A DNA stretch of 64,000 bases from Stutzerimonas kunmingensis (lineage in GTDB: Bacteria > Pseudomonadota > Gammaproteobacteria > Pseudomonadales > Pseudomonadaceae): contig NZ_JACXXG010000007.1 in NCBI RefSeq assembly GCF_014764705.1, positions 62,001 to 126,000 of the forward strand. Direction: 5' to 3'. Below, in pieces: positions 16,082-24,069 of this stretch. The position numbers were made by a program, and so were the translations under genes. Under the pieces are notes generated by a model that saw only the letters and a program-made list of their open reading frames with translations, was not told where the DNA came from and searched no databases. Positions within the stretch are counted from its first letter, which is position 1, and the number at the start of each line of letters is the position of its first letter.

Positions 16082-16343
16082 CTATTCCCCTAAAGCGATG
16101 CAGCCCATCGCGACTCAATGCAACCAAGGTATATGTCAGAAAGCCATCTGGCCGGCTGTTCTGACTCGTTCGAGAGAACTAAATTCCTCTGCAAACGAAA
16201 CGGGGCTCATTTTTAGCCACGGGCGGCCGAAAAGCTACACAGGGTGCCGCGAAACGACCGCATTCAGAAGGTCGACAGCGGCGCGACAGACCCACCGATC
16301 AGCCAGAACAAAACGATAAGAAAGTCCATCAGGAGCCCTATTC

Positions 16344-17978
16344 ATGAATCTGCTGCGCAACGTTCCCATTAGCAAGCGCCTCTGGCTGATCCCCGTGGTC
16401 GCCGTCGTCATGCTGTTCATCCTCGGCATGCTGATGATTCAGCAGGTCCGCTCCGACTTGTATCGTGGCAAGCAGGACGCAACTCGGAACATAGTCGAGG
16501 CTGCATCCGGCGTGCTCGAGTACTACCGGGCACAGGAGACCAGTGGCGCCATGACCACGAGCGAAGCACAGAAGGCGGCCATGGAGCAGATCCGCCTGCT
16601 GCGCTACGACGGTCAGGACTATTACTGGATCAACGACCTCGGCCCGACCATGATCATGCATCCGATGCAGCCGAAGCTGGACGGCCAGGATCTGTCGAAG
16701 ATCAAGGATCCGGAAGGCAAGGAACTGTTCAACGAGATGGTCAAGATCGCCCAGCGGGACGGGGCTGGTCTGGTCGACTACATGTGGGCCAAGCCCGGTG
16801 AGGCAGATCCGGTGCCGAAGATCTCCTACGTGCAGTTGTTCAAGCCTTGGGGCTGGATCATCGGCTCGGGCATCTACGTGGACGATGTCGAACAGGAATT
16901 CTGGAACTATCTGACTCGTTTCTCCCTGATCGGCCTGTTTATCTCGGCAATCATGGCCGTGCTGGTGGCGATCCTGATCCGCAGCATCGTGCGTCCCCTG
17001 CGCCACACCATGTCGGCGATGGCGAATATCGCCAGTGGCGAAGCCGATCTGACGCGTACTCTGGACGTATCCGGCAACGACGAGCTGAGCACCCTTGGCC
17101 GTGACTTCAACCGCTTCACCCAAAAACTGCGCACCGTGGTCGGTCAGCTGTTCGAGACAGCCGGCGCGCTGGACCAATCCTCCCGTTCGCTGAGCCAGCT
17201 TTCCGGTCAGGCCCATGAGCAGAGCCAGCAGCAGATGCTGCAAATGGAGCAGGTCGCCACCGCCGTCAACGAAGTCACCTACGCCGTACAGGAAGTCGCG
17301 AAGAACGCCGAGCATGCCTCCAGCGAAGTCGGCAACGCCGAAAATCAGGCGGGCCAGGGTCAGCGCAATATCGAAACGAGCCTGCAGCAGATCGACGAGC
17401 TTTCCGCGACCATCGGCCAGGCCGTCGACGTGATTCAGTCACTGGCTGATCAAACCACCAAGATCGGTTCGGTACTGGAAGTGATCGGCTCGATCGCCGA
17501 GCAGACCAACCTGCTCGCGCTCAATGCCGCGATCGAAGCTGCCCGAGCCGGTGAACAGGGCCGCGGTTTCGCCGTGGTGGCCGACGAAGTTCGTCTGCTG
17601 GCGCAGCGTACGCAGCAATCGACTGCCGAGATACATAGCATGATCGAACGCCTGCAGAAGAACTCCGGCGCTGCGGTAAACGTGATCATGGAAAGCAATC
17701 GCGCCTCCCAGCTCACCGTAGAGCAAGCCAGCCAGGCCGGCGAGAGCCTTGGCGAAATTGCCCAGGCGCTGCGCAACCTCTCAGGCCTGAACGCATCCAT
17801 CGCCAGTGCCACGCTGCAACAGTCCCACGTGGTCGAGGACATCAACCAGAACGTGACCCAGGCGGCCGGGCTGGCGCAGGAAAGCACCCTGGCTGCCGAG
17901 CAGTCCAGTGAAGCTGGTAAGCGCCTTGGCGAACTCGCCGATCAGCTGAATCGTCTGCTGAGCCAGTTCAAGGTCTGA
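16344..17978 (+). CDS. Methyl-accepting chemotaxis protein with single Cache domain
   Basis: 544 residues. Membrane segment 1 lies at about 13-35. The periplasmic sensor (about 36-190) has the single-Cache type 2 pattern: [39 protein letters not shown] and [18 protein letters not shown]. Membrane segment 2 is at about 192-214, then HAMP and a cytosolic signalling domain with the conserved hairpin [20 protein letters not shown] (about 389-408). It passes ligand signals to CheA/CheW. Receptors with this sensor often bind short carboxylates such as acetate, propionate or pyruvate; the ligand here is unknown. No pentapeptide CheR tether is visible at the C-terminus. A hairpin follows the stop. 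Confidence 0.92.
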   Translation: MNLLRNVPISKRLWLIPVVAVVMLFILGMLMIQQVRSDLYRGKQDATRNIVEAASGVLEYYRAQETSGAMTTSEAQKAAMEQIRLLRYDGQDYYWINDLGPTMIMHPMQPKLDGQDLSKIKDPEGKELFNEMVKIAQRDGAGLVDYMWAKPGEADPVPKISYVQLFKPWGWIIGSGIYVDDVEQEFWNYLTRFSLIGLFISAIMAVLVAILIRSIVRPLRHTMSAMANIASGEADLTRTLDVSGNDELSTLGRDFNRFTQKLRTVVGQLFETAGALDQSSRSLSQLSGQAHEQSQQQMLQMEQVATAVNEVTYAVQEVAKNAEHASSEVGNAENQAGQGQRNIETSLQQIDELSATIGQAVDVIQSLADQTTKIGSVLEVIGSIAEQTNLLALNAAIEAARAGEQGRGFAVVADEVRLLAQRTQQSTAEIHSMIERLQKNSGAAVNVIMESNRASQLTVEQASQAGESLGEIAQALRNLSGLNASIASATLQQSHVVEDINQNVTQAAGLAQESTLAAEQSSEAGKRLGELADQLNRLLSQFKV

Positions 17979-17988
17979 TAAACCCTTT

Positions 17989-18021
17989 GCCTGCGGCCCG
18001 CCAGATGAGCAGGCCGCAGGC
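17989..18021 (+). terminator. Hairpin after the chemoreceptor gene
   Basis: GCCTGCGGCC and GGCCGCAGGC form a perfect 10-bp stem with a 13-base loop, 10 bp after the stop codon. No T-run follows. Confidence 0.55.
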
Positions 18022-18380
18022 ACTTCGACGAAGCAGGCGCCCCGCCCCATGCTCCATCGCGGAGCACGCCCTTAGAGATTCGATACATTTCCCGTCGCGA
18101 CAGGTTGTCGCACGGAATTTTTTTGCGTCCCGCGCCGATTCCCTCACGCTGTGCATGGCGTTGCGAAGTTTTTCAATATTTACAGGGAGTTAGCTCAAAC
18201 GTACTAAGCCGCCTCGGCCAGGCGTCAACGTTATACTTTTGGCTAATTGCAAAGCCCTTCAAATTTTTTCGAACTCGCATGTGACTCGTCAGTCCTCTGG
18301 GTACATCAACTGCAATGTAAGGCCAACGCCAACGAGCTTGGCTGCAGGTATTTTGGGTATCACACAGAGAGACATGCCCC
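18022..18380. other. Intergenic stretch, no gene recognised
   Basis: About 360 bp between the chemoreceptor hairpin and the next small gene. It is more AT-rich than its surroundings around 18115-18265, with several T-runs. A small RNA or a long leader is possible, but I see no recognisable structure or conserved RNA motif. Confidence 0.3.
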
Positions 18381-18650
18381 ATGCACACCCCGCTGCGTAT
18401 CAATGAAGCCCTTTTGATCACCGACCGCGCGTTCAAGCCCTTCCAGTGCGTTGCCTGGACGCTGCCCGAAGGCAACGGTGAAGTCAGCATCACCGTCGTC
18501 GACCGCGACGAGGCCCGTCTGCTAGGCCGCTGCAAGATGTCTAGCAGCGTGTTCACCGATCCCGTGAAGCTCGGCGAAACCCTGGAACAGACTCGCGCGC
18601 AGCTGAGCCGCGACGGCGCGCATCTGTCGCCCTGGCACATGCCAGAGTAA
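18381..18650 (+). CDS. Conserved hypothetical protein (89 residues)
   Basis: Starts MHTPLRINEALLITDRAFKP and ends SPWHMPE. No signal peptide, membrane segment or cofactor motif is visible; it has the look of a small mixed alpha/beta cytosolic protein. I believe similar unnamed proteins occur in other pseudomonads, but I cannot name a family. Support for the gene: a clean ATG, typical codon use with strong third-position GC, and a perfect intrinsic terminator right after it. Confidence 0.65.
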   Translation: MHTPLRINEALLITDRAFKPFQCVAWTLPEGNGEVSITVVDRDEARLLGRCKMSSSVFTDPVKLGETLEQTRAQLSRDGAHLSPWHMPE

Positions 18651-18665
18651 CCATGGCTTGCAACG

Positions 18666-18700
18666 AACAAAGGCCTGCGGCGGTGCCCCAGGCCTTTGTT
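18666..18700 (+). terminator. Intrinsic terminator after the 89-residue gene
   Basis: AACAAAGGCCTG and CAGGCCTTTGTT pair perfectly over 12 bp with an 11-base loop. The A-rich and T-rich outer stems supply the U-tract on either strand. Confidence 0.8.
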
Positions 18701-18790
18701 CATGTCCCGAATTCGGCTACGCCAACTGCTCTACTGATCCATTCGCGTGTTTGACGGTCTTAACAGCAACACGTGAAACAGGAGAAGCTC

Positions 18791-19072
18791 ATGAAAGGTG
18801 CAGAAGCGTACGTCAACGATCAATGGCAAAGCTGCGGCCTCGCAGACCTTCCGCAAGACCCCGGCGCCCATACCGTGATACTGCACTTCATCGTGCCGCG
18901 AGATGCTCAGATGCCGGGCCTGATCACGCATATAGGCGAAATCGCACAGCGACACCTGAGCGATTTCTATGACGGTCGAGCCGTCAGTCACAAGCCCGCA
19001 ACCGGCTCGGTGGTGGGCGACGGCAGCGGTGACGGAATTAACCTGGAATTCGAGATAGCAGCCGCGCGCTGA
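18791..19072 (+). CDS. Hypothetical protein (93 residues)
   Basis: Start MKGAEAYVNDQWQSCGLADL is fixed by GGAGA 6 bases upstream; a GTG at 18773 is less likely. The sequence is acidic, with HTVILHFIVPRDAQMPGL in the middle and a glycine-rich turn (GSVVGDGSGDGIN) near the end. No motif or known family is recognised. It precedes the YetF-type membrane protein by 74 bp in the same orientation, so the two may be cotranscribed. Confidence 0.55.
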   Translation: MKGAEAYVNDQWQSCGLADLPQDPGAHTVILHFIVPRDAQMPGLITHIGEIAQRHLSDFYDGRAVSHKPATGSVVGDGSGDGINLEFEIAAAR

Positions 19073-19146
19073 CCCTGGTGGACGTCGGCGTCAGCTAAAG
19101 CCGAGCTTGAAGAAATCGCACCGAGCGCCTGGAAGGACGATTCAAG

Positions 19147-19839
19147 ATGACCCCCTTTGACATGCAGCGCATGCTTCTGCACGAATTTCCCTTGATGTTC
19201 GTCGCCAAAGTGGCGTTGCGGGCATTGCTGGCCTTCGTCGCCGTGTTCGTCTTTCTCAAGGTCAGCGGCCGTCGCGGCATTCGCCAGCTTTCGGTGTTCG
19301 AGCTGGTGATTATCCTGACCCTCGGCTCCGCCGCGGGCGACGTTTCATTCTACGAAGACGTGCCGTTGCTGCCGGTCGCAGCGGTGTTCGCCACCCTGCT
19401 GGCGCTGTACCGCCTCACAGTGTTCTTCATGAATCGCAGCCCGCGATTCGAAGCCTGGCTCGAAGGCCGTCCCGTCACCATTATTCGCGATGGCATCTAT
19501 GAGCTGCGTAGCCTCGATAGCCTGAACATTTCTGCCGATGAGTTCTTCATGGAGCTGCGCCAGCAAGGGGTCGAGCACCTCGGCCAGGTAAGGCTCGGCA
19601 TTCTCGAGAACGATGGCAACGTCAGCCTGTTCTTCCATGAGGACCACGCGGTACGCCCTGGATTGTCCGTCCTCCCGCCGGAATACCGACCGGTCTTCCG
19701 CCAGGTTCCGGCGGCCGGTATGTACGCCTGCAGCCGCTGCGGTTTTCCCCAGGCGCTGGAGAGCCAGCAAAGCCAACAATGCCCGCGGTGTTCCAATCCA
19801 ACCTGGTCCAAGGCGCTTTCCACACAGAGATCGCGCTGA
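19147..19839 (+). CDS. YetF/DUF421-family membrane protein with C-terminal zinc-ribbon
   Basis: 230 residues. Three membrane segments lie in the first 95 residues; SGRRGIRQLSVFELVIILTL (about 40-59) is the DUF421 signature. Residues about 100-170 form the YetF soluble domain with VTIIRDGIYELRSLDSLNIS and DEFFMELRQQGVEHL. The last 40 residues add two CxxC pairs (CSRCGF and CPRCSN) spaced like a zinc ribbon, an extension I do not associate with the typical YetF. The family is of uncertain function, linked in Bacillus to spore germination and membrane fluidity. Confidence 0.8.
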   Translation: MTPFDMQRMLLHEFPLMFVAKVALRALLAFVAVFVFLKVSGRRGIRQLSVFELVIILTLGSAAGDVSFYEDVPLLPVAAVFATLLALYRLTVFFMNRSPRFEAWLEGRPVTIIRDGIYELRSLDSLNISADEFFMELRQQGVEHLGQVRLGILENDGNVSLFFHEDHAVRPGLSVLPPEYRPVFRQVPAAGMYACSRCGFPQALESQQSQQCPRCSNPTWSKALSTQRSR

Positions 19840-19941
19840 TACACGGTCAGAACCGCCATCCTGCTGGCCGGTCAGTTGTTAGAGGCGCCGGAATTCGCTT
19901 CCTGGATACGCCTTTTCTACTCACTGCTGCAGGAGCACACC

Positions 19942-20106
19942 ATGCTTGGCGACTATTCATCGATCAACGATCACCTCGACACCGCGCGCAAACATGCCGA
20001 TCAGGCTGAAACCGAAGCCAAACCCGAGCTCTATCGCGAAGCCATCGACGAGCTGGTTGCAGCCATTCGATTGCTGATGCGAAACAGCAACGAAAAGGAC
20101 AGTTGA
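19942..20106 (+). CDS. Small conserved hypothetical protein (54 residues)
   Basis: Begins MLGDYSSINDHLDTARKHAD at an ATG with AGGAG 8 bases upstream. Charged and largely helical by inspection, without a membrane segment. I know no function. It lies 102 bp after the YetF gene and 60 bp before topoisomerase IB, all on the same strand. An in-frame TTG at 19876 would lengthen it but lacks a ribosome site. Confidence 0.6.
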   Translation: MLGDYSSINDHLDTARKHADQAETEAKPELYREAIDELVAAIRLLMRNSNEKDS

Positions 20107-20166
20107 GCCCATCCAAAAGCCTCGCCGGTAGCTACCCCGGCGAGGCCATAGCGGGAACGGTCATAC

Positions 20167-21267
20167 ATGCGCAACGACACCCTGATGGACGACCCGGTGC
20201 CCCTGGCCGAGGGCACTCGCCCCGTTCCTGCCGATGAGACCGGCGACACCGGTACGCTGCTGTGCCCAACACTGCCGCCGGACCTGCATTACGTCGATGA
20301 TTCCCAGCCAGGCATCCGCCGCAGGCGACTGCGCGGCAAGTTCGTCTACTTCGAGCCGAACGGCGAGCGCATTCGCGACGAGGAGGAAATTCGTCGCATC
20401 AACAAGCTGGCGATTCCACCCGCTTATCGTGACGTATGGATATGCCCGGATGCTCAAGGGCATCTTCAGGCGACCGGGCGCGACGCCCGTGGACGCAAGC
20501 AATACCGCTATCACACGCGTTGGAGAGAGATTCGCGACAGCGACAAGTACGAACGAATGCTCGAGTTCGGTGAAGCCTTGCCGAAACTGCGCCGCGATCT
20601 GGAAAAACACCTGGCTAGACCCGGCATGGCGCGTGAGAAGGTCATGGCCCTGGTGGTCATGTTGCTGGAGTCGACCCTGATCCGGATCGGCAACTCGCGC
20701 TATGCGAGGGACAACCGATCCTACGGGCTGACGACCCTGCGTACGCGTCACGTGGATGTCAAAGGAACCTCGATCCGCTTCCACTTTCGAGGCAAGAGCG
20801 GCGTGGAGCACGAAGTCACCCTGCGCGACCGTCGGCTGGCCAGGCTGATGCGCAGCTGCATGGAGCTGCCGGGCCAGCAGCTGTTTCAGTACCTGGATGA
20901 AGATGGTCAGCGCCGCGCGGTCAGCTCCAACGACGTGAACCTTTATCTTCGCGAGATGACCGGCCGCGACTTCACTGCCAAGGACTATCGCACCTGGGCC
21001 GGAAGCGCGCTGGCACTGGAACGGCTACGCAAGCTGGACGCATCCACGGAAGCCGTCGCCAAGCAGAATCTGGTCGAGACGGTGAAGCAGGTCGCCAGCC
21101 AGCTGGGCAACACCCCTGCGGTCTGCCGCCAGTGCTACATCCACCCGGCGATTCTGCAAGCCTTCAGCGCAGGCGAGCTGGCTGATGTGCGCGCCGCGCG
21201 CAAACGCAAGTGGCTCAGCTCCGAAGAGGTCGCGTTGCTGGCTTTTCTCCGCAAAGCGGCGGGCTGA
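20167..21267 (+). CDS. DNA topoisomerase IB (poxvirus type)
   Basis: 366 residues. The N-terminal domain contains IRRRRLRGKFVYFEPNGERI and AIPPAYRDVWICPDAQGHLQ; the catalytic domain has YHTRWREIRDSDKYERM, RIGNSRYARDNRSYGLTTLR and the nucleophile region VCRQCYIHPAI with Tyr324. Such bacterial enzymes relax supercoiled DNA through a 3'-phosphotyrosine and are scattered among pseudomonads as accessory topoisomerases. ATG at 20167 is taken as start; MDDP at 20185 is an alternative since neither has a strong ribosome site. It converges with the GGDEF gene 4 bp away. Confidence 0.92.
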   Translation: MRNDTLMDDPVPLAEGTRPVPADETGDTGTLLCPTLPPDLHYVDDSQPGIRRRRLRGKFVYFEPNGERIRDEEEIRRINKLAIPPAYRDVWICPDAQGHLQATGRDARGRKQYRYHTRWREIRDSDKYERMLEFGEALPKLRRDLEKHLARPGMAREKVMALVVMLLESTLIRIGNSRYARDNRSYGLTTLRTRHVDVKGTSIRFHFRGKSGVEHEVTLRDRRLARLMRSCMELPGQQLFQYLDEDGQRRAVSSNDVNLYLREMTGRDFTAKDYRTWAGSALALERLRKLDASTEAVAKQNLVETVKQVASQLGNTPAVCRQCYIHPAILQAFSAGELADVRAARKRKWLSSEEVALLAFLRKAAG

Positions 21268-21271
21268 AGCG

Positions 21272-22228
21272 CTAGTGCTGATGCAGGGTGACGCGATTGC
21301 GACCGGCCGCCTTCGAGGCATAGAGCGCCGAATCGGCCCATTCGATCAGTTGCGCATGACTGTGGGTGGGGACGCTGAGGTCCGCAACACCCAGACTGAT
21401 GGTGAAGCGAATGCGGTGCTGCTCGTGCTGAACCTCGCGGCTCTCTACCGCATGCCGCAAGCGTTCCGCAAAGGTCATCGCACCCTGTTTGTCGGTATCC
21501 GGTAGCAGTACCACGAACTCTTCACCGCCGTAGCGGCCAGCCACGTCCGAATCACGCAGATTCTCGCGAATCAGCTCCGCGACCTGTTGAATCACGGTAT
21601 CGCCTACCTGATGTCCATAGGTATCGTTGATCGCCTTGAAGTGGTCGATATCGAACATGACCAAAGCCGCCTGGCTGTCATAGCGGCGATGACGGGCGTA
21701 ATCCAGGCGGAGCATCTCTTCCCAGTGTCCGCGGTTGTAGAGCCCAGTCAGCCGGTCAGTGCTGGACAGGCGCTGCAACTCGGCATTCGCCGCCTGCAAC
21801 TGGCGGCGGTTCACGGCGACATCGGTGACGTCATAGATGATCAGGCACACCTGGTCGATGCTGCCGTTGACGCCCTTGAGAGGCAGCAGCGTGGTGTTCT
21901 GGTACATGAAGTCTTCCAGCCCGGTGATCGGCTGGTAGTTCTTGAAGCGCAGCAGATAAGGGCGCTGCTCCCAGATGGTGAAAGATGGCGTACCGAGGGT
22001 CATCACGCTTTCCACCTTCCGGCGGAACCAGTCTTCATCGACTTCGGGAAACAGCGTGAAGAACGACCGATTGCGCGCATTCTCCGGCTGCAAGCCGGAA
22101 CGGTTTTCCATGAAGGTGTTCCAGACCTCGACACGGTAGTCGCGGTCCAGCACGACGACGCCCACGTCGATGCTCTGGACGATCGCCAGCAACCAGTAAA
22201 GCTCGTTCAACTCGGCAGAATTGCTCAT
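21272..22228 (-). CDS. PAS-GGDEF diguanylate cyclase
   Basis: 318 residues from the ATG at 22228 (a TTG at 22234 overlaps the upstream gene). A PAS-like sensor spans about 8-135 (IVQSIDVGVVVLDRDYRVEV), then a short coiled segment and a GGDEF domain with RYGGEEF as active site. The product-inhibition I-site RDSD lies exactly five residues before GGEEF, so feedback by cyclic di-GMP is expected. The protein is cytosolic. Its ATG is 2 bp after the stop of the REC-CheC gene, so the pair is translationally coupled and probably forms one signalling unit. Confidence 0.9.
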   Translation of the reverse strand: MSNSAELNELYWLLAIVQSIDVGVVVLDRDYRVEVWNTFMENRSGLQPENARNRSFFTLFPEVDEDWFRRKVESVMTLGTPSFTIWEQRPYLLRFKNYQPITGLEDFMYQNTTLLPLKGVNGSIDQVCLIIYDVTDVAVNRRQLQAANAELQRLSSTDRLTGLYNRGHWEEMLRLDYARHRRYDSQAALVMFDIDHFKAINDTYGHQVGDTVIQQVAELIRENLRDSDVAGRYGGEEFVVLLPDTDKQGAMTFAERLRHAVESREVQHEQHRIRFTISLGVADLSVPTHSHAQLIEWADSALYASKAAGRNRVTLHQH

Positions 22229-22230
22229 GC

Positions 22231-23214
22231 TCAATCCATCAGGTGGGCAAGCTTGCGCGTCAGCAGCTCGACCGAATCTTCCGTGAACAACAGCAGCAGG
22301 TCAAAGTGGATATCGTGCCCTTCCAGGCTGTAGCTGATTTCCACCGCCAGGGTCTTCTTCCATCGGGCACTATTGAGCCGGATCAGCTCGTCGATCGATG
22401 CGTGCTGCCCCAGCACCTGCGGGTGCCCCTGGGAAAACACCACTTCGATCTGCTCGGCGATTCCGCTGAGGCATGCGCTGATCAGCAGGCTCGACAGATC
22501 CAGGAGCATCTCCATCTCCAGGTAGTCCTGCCGCCGCATCAGACGTGCCATGTCGGCCACTTCGGAGTCATGGAACAGCAGCAGCGCCTCGCCTGCGATA
22601 CCGCCACCGATGTAGCCCTGGCAGACGGCAGTCAACTTCTCGCCGCGCGCCGCATCGGCCAGCGCCATATGCAGCTCGCCGACTTCGAGAATATTTACAT
22701 TGGGAATCGGCAACTGGATGAAGACACCCAGCACTCGCGCCAGGAGTGCGGCAGCCCGCCCCATGGCGATGTTGACCACCTCACGAAAGGTATCGCGAAA
22801 ACCGATCTTTTCCCCGGCGACCCTAGCGATCAGAGGCGAGACATCATCCAGCAGGCCAAGGCTCGCCAGCGTCTGGTGCAGGTGCACCGGATCGGCGGGC
22901 TTCTTGATGAAGGCCAGCGCGCCGAGGGCCAGGACACGGCGCACGGCCTCATCCTGAATGTCAGCGGAGATCACGATGGTCTTGCACTGCAGCCGTTCTT
23001 CGCGCAGCTGCGCGAGGACCTGATAACCATCCAGCTCGGGCATGGTGAGGTCGAGCAAGAGGACGTCGACGCCACCCTCGCGAACCTGCTCCAACGCCTC
23101 GAGGCCGGTGGCCGCCTGACTGACGTCGACCGGCCAACCGGCGGGCAGCGCTTGCAGAAGCTGCTTGCGCGCCAGCGCGGAGTCATCGCAGATCAAGAGG
23201 GAAATGGCAGACAT
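22231..23214 (-). CDS. Response regulator with C-terminal CheC-like phosphatase domain
   Basis: 327 residues. The receiver domain covers 1-125: acidic pair D10-D11, phosphoacceptor Asp55 in VLLLDLTMPELDGYQV, and Lys in AFIKKPADP. The C-terminal half (about 140-325) resembles CheC/CheX: FREVVNIAMGRAAALLARVL and EMEMLLDLSSLLISACLSGI. CheC proteins dephosphorylate CheY-P. The exact catalytic E-N pair is only approximately seen (E..N in EVVNIAMG), so phosphatase activity is probable, not proven. It is followed directly by the diguanylate cyclase gene. Confidence 0.85.
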   Translation of the reverse strand: MSAISLLICDDSALARKQLLQALPAGWPVDVSQAATGLEALEQVREGGVDVLLLDLTMPELDGYQVLAQLREERLQCKTIVISADIQDEAVRRVLALGALAFIKKPADPVHLHQTLASLGLLDDVSPLIARVAGEKIGFRDTFREVVNIAMGRAAALLARVLGVFIQLPIPNVNILEVGELHMALADAARGEKLTAVCQGYIGGGIAGEALLLFHDSEVADMARLMRRQDYLEMEMLLDLSSLLISACLSGIAEQIEVVFSQGHPQVLGQHASIDELIRLNSARWKKTLAVEISYSLEGHDIHFDLLLLFTEDSVELLTRKLAHLMD

Positions 23215-23314
23215 GTGGTACGAGCTCTCGTTGCCCGATTAACCTTGGCACGAGAGCTTATCGCAGGAAAGGCGCGCTGTGCGCACCATGAAGGCAAAAT
23301 AGTGGCATTTCACC

Positions 23315-23357
23315 TTAAAAACTGCCGAACGGCCCGGCGGTGCTGCTCCGTCGGGCT
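23315..23357 (-). terminator. Intrinsic terminator after nfuA
   Basis: On the minus strand GCCCGACGG and CCGCCGGGC pair with one mismatch. The stem is followed by CGTTCGGCAG and a T-run, 9 bp after the nfuA stop. Confidence 0.6.
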
Positions 23358-23365
23358 GTCTCGGC

Positions 23366-23950
23366 TCAGTAGTAGGCGTTCTCGCGATTGGTGTGGTCGG
23401 TCACGTCGCGCACACCCTTGAGCTCCGGAATCCGGGCCAGCAGAGTCTTCTCGATGCCTTCCTTGAGGGTGACGTCCGCCTGTCCGCAGCCCTGACAACC
23501 ACCGCCGAACTGCAGCACTGCGATGCCCTCCTCGACCACATCGATCAGCGTGACCTGCCCGCCATGGCTGGCCAGGCCCGGATTGATCTCGGTCTGCAGG
23601 TAATAGTTGATGCGCTCGTTCATCGGGCTGTCTTCATTGACCATCGGCACCTTGGCATTCGGCGCCTTGATGGTCAGCTGGCCACCCATCCGATCGGTCG
23701 CGTAGTCGACCAGTGCATCCTCGAGGAAGGGTTCGCTGGTGCCATCGATCCAGGCCGTGAAGCTCTTCAGCGCCAGTGCAATGTCGTCAGGCTTCTCCTC
23801 GCCCGGTTTGCAGTAGGCGATGCAGGTTTCAGCATACGGGGTGCCCGGCTGGGTAATGAAGATGCGAATGCCGATGCCGGTGGTGTTCTGCTTCTCGAGC
23901 AGGTCGGCCAGATAATCGTGTGCAGCTTCGGTAATGGTGATCGCGCTCAT
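23366..23950 (-). CDS. nfuA: Fe-S cluster carrier NfuA
   Basis: 194 residues: an N-terminal degenerate A-type carrier domain (about 1-95) and a C-terminal Nfu domain with the cluster-binding GGCQGCG motif (Cys152 and Cys155). The dimer holds a [4Fe-4S] cluster between the two CxxC pairs and delivers it to targets such as aconitase, especially under oxidative stress or iron limitation. Size and sequence match Pseudomonas and E. coli NfuA. A putative IscR site lies 51-80 bp upstream of the start, and an intrinsic terminator follows the gene. Confidence 0.96.
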   Translation of the reverse strand: MSAITITEAAHDYLADLLEKQNTTGIGIRIFITQPGTPYAETCIAYCKPGEEKPDDIALALKSFTAWIDGTSEPFLEDALVDYATDRMGGQLTIKAPNAKVPMVNEDSPMNERINYYLQTEINPGLASHGGQVTLIDVVEEGIAVLQFGGGCQGCGQADVTLKEGIEKTLLARIPELKGVRDVTDHTNRENAYY

Positions 23951-24000
23951 GGGAACTCCTCGCAGACATGCGCCGCAGTGTACGCCAAACCACTGCCGCG

Positions 24001-24030
24001 GTTAAGTCCTAGTATTTTAGTCGGGTTAAC
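24001..24030 (-). promoter_or_regulatory. Putative type 1 IscR site upstream of nfuA
   Basis: On the minus strand GACTAAAATACTAGG is embedded in GTTAA...TTAAC arms. It aligns with type 1 IscR boxes as I remember them (e.g. GACCAATTTACTCGG before E. coli iscR). nfuA is known to be IscR-controlled in P. aeruginosa, so the site makes biological sense, but the match was made by eye. Confidence 0.5.
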
Positions 24031-24069
24031 CGTGGTCGAGTTCCGACCGCAGCTGCCGCTCGCGACGAA

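Noticed and set aside
16082..16343. Sigma-28 promoter before the chemoreceptor gene
   Set aside because: GCCGAAAA at about 16227 resembles the -10 box, but no TAAA lies at the right distance.
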